DNA from: Janthinobacterium lividum | GTDB lineage: Bacteria > Pseudomonadota > Gammaproteobacteria > Burkholderiales > Burkholderiaceae_D | Assembly (NCBI RefSeq): GCF_023509035.1 | Contig: NZ_CP075583.1 | Location: 2,046,001 to 2,110,000, forward strand | Direction of reading: 5' to 3' | Length of the DNA stretch: 64,000 nt | Shown: positions 8,673 to 17,644 of the stretch, piece after piece | How the letters are laid out: every line of letters begins with the position of its first letter | How positions within the stretch are numbered: the stretch's first letter is position 1 | Position numbers and translations under genes: made by a program | The notes under the pieces: generated by a model | Told to the model about the DNA's origin: nothing | The model's database searches: none | What the model saw: only the letters and a program-made list of their open reading frames with translations

Positions 8673-9313
8673 ACGGCCCCTCTGAAGGAGAACTGTTCAA
8701 GAAGGTGATGGGCGAACAGTGGCTCACCCTGCATCCGGATATCCGCCGCCGCTTCGAGAAAAATCCCGCGCCGGGCCAGCCCCTGTACTACCGGGGCACG
8801 CTCAGTGAACTCACCAGTTCGCGCCTGGGCAAGGTGCTGGGATGGCTGACGCGCCCCTTCATCGATGGCGCCCTGATTCCGTACGACGACCACGACTTCC
8901 CCGTCGATATCGAAGTCTATTCGCGTCCTGGCTGCCCCTTCATCTTCAAGCAGCGCACCTATCGCCTGCATGGTCGCGCGCCGATCCGCTTCACCTCATA
9001 CATGGCTGAAAGCGCGAAGGGGGAAGTGCTCGAATACGTCGGCATGGGCCTGGGCATGAAGCTGGTGCTGCATGTCGAGGATGGCAACCTGCACTTCACC
9101 AGCGACGGTTATTTTTGGGATCTTTTCGGCTGGCGGATGCCGCTTCCCGGCGTGCTCACGCCCGGCAAGACCTATCTGTGCCATCGCAACGAGACGCCGC
9201 AGCAGTTCAATATCCGCATCGAGATCCGCCACGCCCTGTTCGGCACCACGTTTACGCAAGTGGGCGTGTTCCGCGAATCCGCCGCACCGGAGCATCACAA
9301 GGAGACACCATGA
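8669..9313 (+). CDS. DUF4166 domain-containing protein
   Basis: A 214-residue protein that resembles the DUF4166 family over its whole length, including the opening LHPDIRRRFE and the segment YLCHRNETPQQFNIRIEIRH near the C-terminus. It has no signal peptide or clear membrane helix. It overlaps the regulator by 4 bases (ATGA) and is followed 4 bases from its end by a membrane-anchored SDR gene. Some proteins of this family are fused to or encoded beside SDR enzymes, which fits here. No biochemical function can be given. Confidence 0.75.
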   Translation: MNGPSEGELFKKVMGEQWLTLHPDIRRRFEKNPAPGQPLYYRGTLSELTSSRLGKVLGWLTRPFIDGALIPYDDHDFPVDIEVYSRPGCPFIFKQRTYRLHGRAPIRFTSYMAESAKGEVLEYVGMGLGMKLVLHVEDGNLHFTSDGYFWDLFGWRMPLPGVLTPGKTYLCHRNETPQQFNIRIEIRHALFGTTFTQVGVFRESAAPEHHKETP

Positions 9314-10773
9314 ATACGCATTTGCTGGCCCTGCAACTGATGGCGGCGCAAGGCTGCCTGGGCGCCTTCGACACCATCTACCATCATGAAATCACGGAGG
9401 CGCTGCCGCAAAAGGCATCGGCGCGCCTCGAATTGACCATCCACGCGACCCGCGCCCTGATCTACAGCCTGCTGTTCGTGGGCCTGGCGGCGTGGGAGTG
9501 GCATGGCGCCTGGGCCTGGGTCCTGGTGATCGTGTTTGGCGTGGAAATCGTGCTGACCCTGTGGGACTTCGTCGTGGAAGACCAGACCCGCCTCTTGCCC
9601 GCCACCGAGCGAGTCACGCATACGGTGCTGGCGATCAACGCGGGCGCCTTCATCGCGCTGCTGGCCCTGAACAGCAGCGAGTGGGCGAGCTTGCCGACGG
9701 CCCTCGTGTGGCAGCCGTATGGCTGGCTCAGCGTCTTCCTCGCCCTGTGCGGCGTGGGCGTGGGCTTGTCCGGCCTGCGCGACGCGTATGCCGTGTGGCA
9801 GCTGGGCCGGCGCAAGGTGCAGGAGAAGCAAGAACAAGAGGAGCACCTGCGCTTTGCCGCCGCGCCGCAGTCCGTGCTGGTGACGGGCGCCACGGGTTTC
9901 ATCGGCCAGCAGTTGGTCAGCGCCTTGCTGGCCGACGGCCATGCGGTGACGGTGCTGACGCGCCAGCCGAAACAGGCCGCGTGGACGTTTGACGGCCAGG
10001 TGCGCTGCATCCGGTCGCTGGACGAATTGGCGGATGCGCAAGGCATCGACATGGTGGTCAACCTGGCCGGCGCGCGCATCGTCGGGCGTCGCTGGACGGA
10101 CGCGCGCAAGGAGACCTTGCGCCGCAGCCGCGTGGCGCTGACGCAGGACCTGGTGGCGTGGATCGCCCGCGCGCAGCACAAGCCACGGGTGCTGCTGTCG
10201 GCATCGGCCATCGGCTATTACGGCGTGCAGCCGCAGGGCGACGCGACGGAATTGGCTGAAGACAGCGCGCCGCAAGCCATCTTCATGTCGCAGCTATGCC
10301 AGGAATGGGAAGCGGCCGCGCACCAGGCGGAGCGCTACGGCGTCCAGGTAGGCTGCATGCGCTTCGGCCTCGTCTTCGGCCACCAGGGTTCGCTGCCGCA
10401 GATGCTCTTGCCGATCCGCTTCGGCGTGGGCGGCCCGCTGGGCAGCGGCAAGCAGTGGGTCACGTGGGTGCATGTGCGCGACGTCATCCGCGGCATCGCC
10501 CACCTGGCGCGCCGCAGCGAAGCACAGGCAGTGGGCGGCGCCTACAACTTCTGCGCGCCGGAAGCCATCGAGCAGCGCCGCTTCGCCCAGGTGGCGGGTG
10601 CGGTGCTGCACCGCCCCAGCTTCATGCCCACGCCGGCCTTCGTCATGCGTGCCTTGTTGGGCGAGCAGGCGGACTTGCTGGTGGAAGGCCAGCGGGTCGC
10701 ACCGCGCCGGATGCTGGCTGACGGCTTTGTCTTCCGCCATCCGCAGCTGGAAGGGGCGCTGCGCAGCCTGTAG
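9310..10773 (+). CDS. DoxX-like membrane domain fused to TIGR01777-type epimerase
   Basis: A 487-residue two-part protein. Residues 1-175 hold about four hydrophobic helices. A charged linker (KVQEKQEQEEH) follows. From about residue 190 there is a YfcH/SulA-like SDR domain (TIGR01777) with Rossmann motif TGATGFIG, the segment LSASAIGYYG and the C-terminal region QRVAPRRML. The ATG at 9310 follows AAGGAGA at good spacing; the longer open frame upstream is a shadow of the DUF4166 gene. It probably acts at the membrane on a lipid or quinone-like substrate as the last gene of the operon. The substrate is unknown. Confidence 0.8.
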   Translation: MNTHLLALQLMAAQGCLGAFDTIYHHEITEALPQKASARLELTIHATRALIYSLLFVGLAAWEWHGAWAWVLVIVFGVEIVLTLWDFVVEDQTRLLPATERVTHTVLAINAGAFIALLALNSSEWASLPTALVWQPYGWLSVFLALCGVGVGLSGLRDAYAVWQLGRRKVQEKQEQEEHLRFAAAPQSVLVTGATGFIGQQLVSALLADGHAVTVLTRQPKQAAWTFDGQVRCIRSLDELADAQGIDMVVNLAGARIVGRRWTDARKETLRRSRVALTQDLVAWIARAQHKPRVLLSASAIGYYGVQPQGDATELAEDSAPQAIFMSQLCQEWEAAAHQAERYGVQVGCMRFGLVFGHQGSLPQMLLPIRFGVGGPLGSGKQWVTWVHVRDVIRGIAHLARRSEAQAVGGAYNFCAPEAIEQRRFAQVAGAVLHRPSFMPTPAFVMRALLGEQADLLVEGQRVAPRRMLADGFVFRHPQLEGALRSL

Positions 10774-10817
10774 CCTGGCGTAGAATGGGGCATTGGAGAT
10801 GCCTTGGAGCACAAGCT

Positions 10818-12206
10818 ATGCCCCGCTTCAGCCATACGATAGACAGCCATACCTATGCATTCGTGAGCCTGAAGGAGCTGCTGGCGAAGGCCTCGCCGCC
10901 CCGTTCGGGTGACGTGCTGGCGGGTGTGGCGGCCGCCAGCGCGCGGGAGCGGGTGGCGGCGCAGCTGGCGCTGGCGGACGTGCCGCTGTCGCTGTTCCTC
11001 AACGAGGCGCTGGTGCCGTACGAAGACGATGAAGTCACGCGCCTGATCATCGACTCGCATGCGCGCGCCGCCTTTGCGCCGATCTCTCACCTGTGCGTGG
11101 GCGATTTCCGCGACTGGCTGCTCGATGACGCGACGGATACGCAAACGCTGGCCCGCGTCGCCGCCGGCATCACGCCGGAAATGGCGGCGGCCGTGTCGAA
11201 GCTGATGCGCCTGCAGGACCTGGTGCTGGTGGCCCGCAAGTGCAAGGTCGTCACGGCCTTGCGCAATACCCTGGGCCTGGCGAGCCGTTTGTCCACGCGG
11301 CTGCAGCCGAACCACCCGACGGACGACGCCACGGGGATTGCCGCCTCCATCCTCGATGGCCTGCTGCTGGGCAGCGGTGACGCCGTGATCGGCATCAATC
11401 CCGCCACCGACAATGTGGCGCAGGTGGTCTCGCTGCTGCACCTGCTCGACGCCGTCATCGGCCAGTACCAGATTCCCACCCAGTCGTGCGTGCTCACGCA
11501 TATCACCAATACCCTCGAGGCGATACGCCGCGGCGCGCCCGTCGACCTGGTATTCCAGTCGGTGGCGGGCACGCAGGCGGCCAACCGCAGCTTCGGCATC
11601 GACCTGGCGCTGCTGGCCGAGGGGCAGGCGGCGGCCCTGTCGCTGGGGCGCGGCACGGTGGGCAACAACGTCATGTATTTCGAGACGGGGCAGGGCAGCG
11701 CCCTGTCGGCCGGCGCGCACCACGGCATGGACCAGCAGACGTGCGAAGCGCGCGCGTATGCGGTGGCGCGCGCGTATCAACCGCTGCTGGTCAATTCGGT
11801 GGTGGGTTTCATCGGCCCTGAATACCTGTACGACGGCAAGCAGATCATGCGCGCTGGGCTGGAAGACCATTTCTGCGCCAAGCTGCTGGGGCTGCCCATG
11901 GGCTGCGACGTGTGCTACACCAACCATGCGGAAGCGGACCAGGACGACATGGACGCCTTGCTGACCATGCTGGGCGTGGCTGGCTGCAATTTCATCATGG
12001 GCGTGCCGGGCGCGGACGACATCATGCTTGGCTACCAGAGCACCTCGTTCCACGACGCCCTGTATGCGCGCCGCGTGCTAGGCTTGCGTCCTGCGCCCGA
12101 ATTCGAGGCCTGGTTGGCGCGCATGCAGATCACCGATGCGCAGGGCCGCCTGAGCGCGGTACCGGCGCCGGCCTTCCAGGCGGCCCTGCTGCGCCTGGAC
12201 ACCTAG
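10818..12206 (+). CDS. eutB: Ethanolamine ammonia-lyase large subunit
   Basis: A 462-residue homologue of EutB, the catalytic TIM-barrel subunit of the adenosylcobalamin-dependent enzyme that splits ethanolamine into acetaldehyde and ammonia. The length matches the family (about 450-460). The start at 10818 follows GGAG and begins SHTIDSHTYAF, as in other EutB proteins. The region NPATDNVAQV is strongly conserved. eutC follows after 9 bases. No other eut gene, shell protein or permease lies in the window, so this is a minimal eutBC pair. Confidence 0.95.
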   Translation: MPRFSHTIDSHTYAFVSLKELLAKASPPRSGDVLAGVAAASARERVAAQLALADVPLSLFLNEALVPYEDDEVTRLIIDSHARAAFAPISHLCVGDFRDWLLDDATDTQTLARVAAGITPEMAAAVSKLMRLQDLVLVARKCKVVTALRNTLGLASRLSTRLQPNHPTDDATGIAASILDGLLLGSGDAVIGINPATDNVAQVVSLLHLLDAVIGQYQIPTQSCVLTHITNTLEAIRRGAPVDLVFQSVAGTQAANRSFGIDLALLAEGQAAALSLGRGTVGNNVMYFETGQGSALSAGAHHGMDQQTCEARAYAVARAYQPLLVNSVVGFIGPEYLYDGKQIMRAGLEDHFCAKLLGLPMGCDVCYTNHAEADQDDMDALLTMLGVAGCNFIMGVPGADDIMLGYQSTSFHDALYARRVLGLRPAPEFEAWLARMQITDAQGRLSAVPAPAFQAALLRLDT

Positions 12207-12215
12207 GAGGTAGGC

Positions 12216-12989
12216 ATGGACGGGAACAATCCGTGGCAAGCGCTGCGCGCGCATACGGCGGCGCGCATCGCGCTGGGGCGCCGCGGCGTGAGCGTGCCGA
12301 CCAGCGCGCAGCTGGCGTTCCAGCTGGCCCACGCGCGGGCGCGTGACGCCGTGCACCTGGCGCTTGACGGCGAGGCCCTGGCACGCGCCTTGGCCGCGCA
12401 GGGGCAAGACTGCGTGCAGCTGCATAGCGCCGCCGCCACGCGCGCCGAATATCTGCAGCGGCCAGACCTGGGGCGCCGGCTCGATGACGTTTCATGCGCG
12501 CGGCTGGCCGCCGCTGCTACGGGCATCGACCTGGCGCTGGTGGCAGCTGATGGCCTGTCTGCGCTGGCCGTGCAGCGCCACGCGGCGCCGTTCCTGGCCG
12601 CCTTGCGCGAACGGCTGGTGCTGGAAGCGTGGACGCTGTCGCCGGTACATATCGTGGCGCAGGGAAGGGTGGCCATCGGCGACGAGGTGGGGCAATTGCT
12701 GCAGGCGAAGGCCGTGCTGGTGTTGATCGGCGAGCGGCCGGGCTTGAGTTCTCCAGACAGCCTGGGCCTGTACCTGACGTGGGCGCCGACAGCGGGTTTG
12801 CTGGACGAGCGCCGCAACTGCATCTCGAACGTGCGTCCCGAGGGGCTGGCGTATGCGCAGGCGGCGTACCGGCTGCACTACCTGCTGTCGCAGGCGTTCA
12901 GCCGGCAGCTGTCGGGCGTGGAATTGAAGGATGAGACGGTGGCGGAGGGCGCGGCCCTGGCGGGCGCGCGCAACTTCCTGCTGGAGTGA
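12216..12989 (+). CDS. eutC: Ethanolamine ammonia-lyase small subunit
   Basis: A 257-residue EutC, the partner that completes the cobalamin-binding site of ethanolamine ammonia-lyase. Family features include [18 protein letters not shown] at the start, [18 protein letters not shown] (about residues 170-187) and [15 protein letters not shown] strong TAGGAGGT ribosome-binding site precedes the ATG. The stop codon directly abuts the stop of the convergent tsaD gene, with no spacer. Confidence 0.95.
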   Translation: MDGNNPWQALRAHTAARIALGRRGVSVPTSAQLAFQLAHARARDAVHLALDGEALARALAAQGQDCVQLHSAAATRAEYLQRPDLGRRLDDVSCARLAAAATGIDLALVAADGLSALAVQRHAAPFLAALRERLVLEAWTLSPVHIVAQGRVAIGDEVGQLLQAKAVLVLIGERPGLSSPDSLGLYLTWAPTAGLLDERRNCISNVRPEGLAYAQAAYRLHYLLSQAFSRQLSGVELKDETVAEGAALAGARNFLLE

Positions 12990-14030
12990 TCAGACTTCGC
13001 GGATCTCGTCCAGCGGCCAGCGCGGGCGCACGTTGAACGAGTAATCGCGCTTGGCGGCGTCGGGATTGATTTGCAGGCGCATGGCGCCGGCGAAGGCGAT
13101 CATGGCGCCGTTATCGGTACAGAATTCCAGCTCCGGGTAATACACCTTGAAGCGCTTCTTGGTGGCGGCCGCGTTGAGCGAAGCGCGCAGTTGTGCGTTG
13201 GCGCCCACGCCGCCGGCGATCACCAGGCGTTTCAAACCCGTGTGCTTGAGGGCCGACACGCATTTGGCCGTCAGCACGTCGACGATGGCGTCGACGAAGC
13301 CGCGCGCGATATTCGCCTTGTCCTGCTCGCAGATATTGGCGATGACTTTTTCTTCATGGTTCTTCACCACCGTCAGCACGGCCGTTTTCAGGCCGGAGAA
13401 ACTGAAATTGAAATCCTTCGAGTGCAGCATCGGGCGTGGCAGTTTATACGCCAGCGGGTCGCCGAATTCGGCCAGGCGCGAAATGGCGGGGCCACCCGGA
13501 TAACCTAGGCCCAGCAGTTTGGCCGACTTGTCGAACGCCTCGCCGGCCGCATCATCGAGCGTTTCGCCCAGCATCGTGTACTGGCCCACGCCATCGACGC
13601 GCATCAACTGCGTATGGCCGCCCGACACCAGCAGGGCGATGAAGGGGAATTCCGGCGGCTCGGATGCCAGCAGCGGCGACAGCAGATGGCCTTCCAGGTG
13701 GTGGATGCCGAGCACCGGCTTGTTGATGGCCAGGCCCAGGCTGCAGGCAACGGAGGAACCCACCAGCAGCGCGCCGGCCAATCCCGGGCCTTGCGTGTAG
13801 GCGATGGCGTCGATCTCGGGCAGGGTGATGCCGGCCTTGGCCAGGGTTTCTTCCAGCAGCGGGATGGCGCGGCGGATATGGTCGCGCGACGCCAGTTCCG
13901 GCACCACGCCGCCATATTGCTCGTGCATGGCTACTTGCGAGTAGAGGGCGTGCGACAGCAGGCCGCGTTGCGTGTCGTACAAGGCCAGGCCGGTTTCGTC
14001 ACAGGAGGATTCGACGCCAAGAACAATCAT
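12990..14030 (-). CDS. tsaD: tRNA N6-adenosine threonylcarbamoyltransferase
   Basis: A 346-residue TsaD (Kae1/Gcp family), which with TsaB and TsaE transfers threonylcarbamoyl to A37 of ANN-decoding tRNAs. The ASKHA-fold start [14 protein letters not shown] fixes the initiation codon at 14030; a longer frame upstream lacks family similarity. The metal-binding motif HHLEGH (about residues 110-115) and the phosphate motif [11 protein letters not shown] are present. It is convergent with eutC and touches it at the stop codons. Confidence 0.96.
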   Translation of the reverse strand: MIVLGVESSCDETGLALYDTQRGLLSHALYSQVAMHEQYGGVVPELASRDHIRRAIPLLEETLAKAGITLPEIDAIAYTQGPGLAGALLVGSSVACSLGLAINKPVLGIHHLEGHLLSPLLASEPPEFPFIALLVSGGHTQLMRVDGVGQYTMLGETLDDAAGEAFDKSAKLLGLGYPGGPAISRLAEFGDPLAYKLPRPMLHSKDFNFSFSGLKTAVLTVVKNHEEKVIANICEQDKANIARGFVDAIVDVLTAKCVSALKHTGLKRLVIAGGVGANAQLRASLNAAATKKRFKVYYPELEFCTDNGAMIAFAGAMRLQINPDAAKRDYSFNVRPRWPLDEIREV

Positions 14031-14136
14031 GAAGGTGCTAAATAGGGAGGAGTAATCCGCCATTGTAAAGGAAAGACCACAAGCTGGTTCCAGGGTGCAA
14101 GCGCCATGTGGCATTTGCACCCATGTTCAGGAGCGC

Positions 14137-14876
14137 TCAGGCAGCTCGCGCGCGCGCTTGGCGACGGCTGACGGCCCACGGCAGCAGCAGGCCGCTCAAC
14201 AGCATCATCCAGGTCGACGGTTCCGGTACTGGCAGAGCGGCGGTATGGATAGTCAGGAAGGAATTTTCGGCGCCCAGCCATCCACTCGATGGCACTTTCC
14301 GTTCGTCGCCAAACTCATTGTAATAATAACCATAGCCAAGCTGGAGGAATAGATTGCCTTCGAGGCTAAGGCTGACTGTATCAGGCAGGTTCAGCAGGCC
14401 GGTATCGAAACTGAGCAGGCTGCTTCCATTGATATTTTCCGCCTTTGCTCCCACCAGACTCAACTGCTTGCCATCTGTGTCGCGCACGGCGAGATAGGCC
14501 GTGGCGATGCTGGTGGCATGGCCCGCTTGCCCGCTGTAGCCCGTCGGCGCCTCACTGTCCTGCAATAGGCCGGACAGTTGCGATGAATAGGAGAAGCCGG
14601 TGATCTTGTAGCCAGGCTTTGCCGTCAGCTGAAATGATTGCGTGCCAAGGAGGGGGGCGCGTTGTATTTGTTCAAGCCCGCGCCGAAATCCAGGGTGGCC
14701 GCTCCCGGTGTGCTGGAAACGAGCGTGGGACTTGCTGGTTTGTCAAACCAGTATTGAACTCCCGCCGGATAGTCGATGGTGAGGGAGCCGAGGTCGGTGG
14801 GAGGCGCGGCATGCGCGCCTGGGTTCATCAGGAATGCGGCGAAACCGATTGCTGCGAGTCGTATGTAAGGATGCAT
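14137..14876 (-). pseudogene. PEP-CTERM sorted exported protein, one frameshift
   Basis: Two frames join into one exported protein of about 246 residues. The first part starts at 14876 (MHPYIRLAAIGFAAFL) and has a signal peptide ending AHA-A. The second part ends with the PEP-CTERM sorting signal VPEPSTW, a short hydrophobic helix and a basic tail (RRQARARAA), the target of exosortase/EpsH. The break is the G run 14652-14657: six are present, and a seventh restores an uninterrupted frame (NAPPLLGTQSFQLTAKPGY). The sorting signal is intact, so an undercalled base is likelier than a dead gene. Function of the mature domain is unknown. Confidence 0.78.
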
Positions 14877-15141
14877 ATGAACCTCGTTGTTGGGAAGGGG
14901 GAAGTTTTCAGTGAAATCATATTGAAAATACATGCTAATAATACATGTAATTAATAAAATTACACTAAGGTAATGCTTTGTTTGTCGCACGGCATTTATT
15001 TGCATGCACCGTTGCCGACTATTTTTGCGCTCTGCTAGTGCATCATGGCCTTGCGTGGTGGAATGCCACCTTGGCGCTTCCCCGCCGGCACTGGCACCGC
15101 TCTTGCTTATCGCACTCTGTGCTTATTCACGGGAGCTTGCG

Positions 15142-15549
15142 ATGCCAGAACAATGGAAAATGATTTGCCGCCTGAAGGACATGCCGCTGGCGGGCGCGCG
15201 CATGGTGCAGCGGGGCCTGGCGTGGCAGGATTTGCCCGGCGTGGCGCTGTTTCGCACGGTGGATGACACGGTGTATGCGCTGCTCGACACGGTGCCCGGC
15301 CTGGGCGGTCCGCTGGCGCACGGGGTAGTGATGGAGAAAAACCTGATGGGGCCGAAGAACAGCTGGATCATCGAGCTCGATTCGGGCCGCCTGGTGGCGC
15401 CGGTGCAGGGCATGGCGCGCATGTACGCCGTGCGTATCATGGACGGGCGTATCTACCTGGACGTCAATGAACTCAATATACCGGCCAGCAAGGCCGAACA
15501 GGCGCTGGCGGGATCGTTCGCCGTGCTGCCGCATGTGCAGATGGCATAA
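15142..15549 (+). CDS. NirD-like Rieske-fold protein lacking cluster ligands
   Basis: A 135-residue protein resembling the small subunit of assimilatory nitrite reductase: opening PEQWKMICRLKDMPLAGAR, then VALFRTVDDTVYALLDTVPG and later MDGRIYLDVNELNIP. In Rieske-type members the segments read CPHKGGPLSQG and CPLHNW. Here they read TVPGLGGPLAHG and GPKNSW, so both Cys-x-His pairs are missing. E. coli NirD also lacks the ligands. The start at 15142 follows GGGAG; the upstream 46 codons are not family-like. There is no nirB beside it, so involvement in nitrite reduction is only a guess. Confidence 0.7.
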   Translation: MPEQWKMICRLKDMPLAGARMVQRGLAWQDLPGVALFRTVDDTVYALLDTVPGLGGPLAHGVVMEKNLMGPKNSWIIELDSGRLVAPVQGMARMYAVRIMDGRIYLDVNELNIPASKAEQALAGSFAVLPHVQMA

Positions 15550-15562
15550 TGGAGGGAAAAGC

Positions 15563-15589
15563 AAAAACGGCGCACAGGGCGCCGTTTTT
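15563..15589. terminator. Bidirectional intrinsic terminator
   Basis: A perfect 11-base stem AAAAACGGCGC / GCGCCGTTTTT around the loop ACAGG. The A run and T run let it work for the NirD-like gene on the plus strand and for the convergent DAHP synthase on the minus strand. Confidence 0.85.
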
Positions 15590-15605
15590 CGTATCCGCGA
15601 GAGCC

Positions 15606-16667
15606 TTACGCCGGGCGGCTTAACAAGTGCGCATGCGCATCGCGCAGCATGGTGGCCGTCGTATCCCAGTCGATGCAGCCGTCGGTGACGGAGCAGCCGT
15701 AGGTCAGTTGCGACAGGTCTTGCGGGATCTTCTGGTTGCCGCTGACGATGTTCGATTCGATCATCACACCCACCAGCGAGCGGTTGCCCTGGCGGATCTG
15801 GTTGACCACATCGGCCATCACCAGCGGCTGCAGTTCCGGCTTTTTGTAGCTGTTCGCGTGCGAGCAGTCGACCACCAGGTTGGCCGGCAGCTTGGCCTTG
15901 GCCAGCGCCTGTTCGGCGATGGCGATCGAGACCGAATCGTAGTTCGGACGGCCGTCGCCGCCGCGCAGCACGACGTGGCCGTACGCGTTGCCGCGCGTGC
16001 GCACGATGGCCACATTGCCTTCGGCGTTAATGCCCAGGAAGGAGTGCGGGTGCGCCGACGACAGGATGGCGTTGACGGCGATGCTGATGTCGCCATCGGT
16101 GCCGTTCTTGAAGCCGACTGGCGTCGACAGGCCGGACGACATTTCGCGGTGGGTCTGCGATTCCGTGGTGCGCGCGCCGATGGCGGTCCAGGCGATCAGG
16201 TCGCCCAGGTATTGCGGCGAGATCGGGTCCAGCGCTTCGGTGGCGGTGGGCAGGCCCAGTTCGCACACGTCGAGCAGGAACTGGCGTGCCTTTTCCATGC
16301 CTTCGTTGACCTTGAACGAGTCGTCCATGTACGGGTCGTTGATATAACCCTTCCAGCCCGTGGTGGTACGCGGTTTTTCGAAATACACGCGCATCACCAG
16401 CAGCATCGTGTCCTTGACTTCCTCTTGCAGCGCTTTCAAGCGGCGCGCGTAATCGAGGCCGGCGACGGGGTCGTGAATGGAGCACGGACCGACGACGACG
16501 AACAGGCGCTGGTCCTTGCGGTCGATGATGTTGCGCAGCGCTTCGCGGCCGCGGCTGACGGTGTCGAAGGCGCTTTCCGACAGGGGCAGCTTGGCGTGCA
16601 GTTCGGCCGGTGTCGGCATGGGCGCGAAGGAGGTGACGTTGATATTTTCGATGTCTGGCGTATTCAT
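15606..16667 (-). CDS. aroG: 3-deoxy-7-phosphoheptulonate synthase (DAHP synthase, class I)
   Basis: A 353-residue class I DAHP synthase that condenses phosphoenolpyruvate and erythrose 4-phosphate at the first step of the shikimate pathway. Motifs include VVVGPCSIHDP (about residues 50-60), VMRVYFEKPRTT and, near the C-terminus, VVDCSHANSYK. The start at 16667 (MNTPDIENINVTSF) is chosen by similarity to AroF/AroG/AroH proteins; an upstream in-frame ATG at 16709 would add 14 residues. Which of the three isoenzyme regulatory types it is cannot be told, so the symbol is approximate. Confidence 0.93.
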   Translation of the reverse strand: MNTPDIENINVTSFAPMPTPAELHAKLPLSESAFDTVSRGREALRNIIDRKDQRLFVVVGPCSIHDPVAGLDYARRLKALQEEVKDTMLLVMRVYFEKPRTTTGWKGYINDPYMDDSFKVNEGMEKARQFLLDVCELGLPTATEALDPISPQYLGDLIAWTAIGARTTESQTHREMSSGLSTPVGFKNGTDGDISIAVNAILSSAHPHSFLGINAEGNVAIVRTRGNAYGHVVLRGGDGRPNYDSVSIAIAEQALAKAKLPANLVVDCSHANSYKKPELQPLVMADVVNQIRQGNRSLVGVMIESNIVSGNQKIPQDLSQLTYGCSVTDGCIDWDTTATMLRDAHAHLLSRPA

Positions 16668-16807
16668 GATTCTGGCTCGGCTTTCGCTATTGCGTTCTTT
16701 AAGAGGCAATAGTGTAGCGGAAATGCGGCCTGGCGGCGGGGATGGCGCTAAAACGGGAATGCATCAGTTGTTTTTATGGCAGGGCCGGCACGCCGCCGCC
16801 TGTGCGC

Positions 16808-17485
16808 TCAATGGCCGCCGGCCAGGCTGGCGCCAAAGGTGTAGCGGGCGATGCGCTGGTAGTTGCCGGCCAGTTCAGGCGGTCGGGGCAGGCCGGGATG
16901 GCGCCGCACATGCTCGAGGATGGCGCTTTCGTGCTGGCGTATCTGTGCGTCCAGGCAGGCGATCTGCTGGCACAGCAGGGCATGCAGCGCATGCTGGCCG
17001 GCCCGCAGATGCGCATCGAGGCGCGCCGATTCCTGCTGGCGCACGCCTTCCATGGCGTGCAGGCGGCGCAGCCATAGCCGCAGTTCCACGTAGGCGGGTG
17101 AGGGCGGCGCCCAGCGCGCGGGGCGCCTGTCCTTGCCGTAATTGGCCAGCACCGCGGCGCTGTGCGCCGCGTCCCCGGGCAAGCCTTGGTCGCGTATGTA
17201 TTCTTCCAGCTGCGCCGGCTGGGCATCGCAGACCAGCATGCCCATGTCGGCCAGCATGCGGGCAGGCCCCTCGCTGTACGGCATATCGAGGCGCATGCAG
17301 ACGCGCAAGCCCATGACGGGCACGTCGTTCTTTTGCAGCCAGCTGCGCAGCCAGCGGTAGCCGGCCATGTCGTTTTCCAGCGCCTTGCACAGCACTTCGC
17401 CGCCCGAGAGCAGTACGGCCTTCAGCATCAGCTTGCTCGTTTCGATGCCGGCGAAGGCGCTTTCCTCTTTGCTTGCGTGTTCCAT
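16808..17485 (-). CDS. IS110-type DEDD transposase N-terminal domain, probably degenerate
   Basis: A 225-residue protein whose first 130 residues follow the IS110/IS1111 DEDD nuclease domain: FAGIETSK where active enzymes have GIDVSK, then VCMRLDMPYSE where VCMEATG is expected, and LPGDAAHSAAVLANYG in place of the usual KTDxxDAxxLA motif. Two or more catalytic acids are therefore changed. The C-terminal transposase_20 half is absent; a helical, His-rich tail replaces it. The start at 17485 has a clear GGGAGGG ribosome-binding site. No terminal repeats or partner ORF flank it. It may be a domesticated nuclease-fold protein; no function is known to me. Confidence 0.6.
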   Translation of the reverse strand: MEHASKEESAFAGIETSKLMLKAVLLSGGEVLCKALENDMAGYRWLRSWLQKNDVPVMGLRVCMRLDMPYSEGPARMLADMGMLVCDAQPAQLEEYIRDQGLPGDAAHSAAVLANYGKDRRPARWAPPSPAYVELRLWLRRLHAMEGVRQQESARLDAHLRAGQHALHALLCQQIACLDAQIRQHESAILEHVRRHPGLPRPPELAGNYQRIARYTFGASLAGGH

Positions 17486-17644
17486 GATGAGTCCCTCCCA
17501 TGTAGTCTTATACGTAGCGGTGGCGCATTTGGATGCAGTCGCGATGCACATTTATCCAGGAAATAGCTTGAAAGACTGTTGCATTGGCGCCTATGGCCTC
17601 TTCCAGCCCGTCTGCAAGGGGAAAAATCCGTGTAAGCTGGCGCC

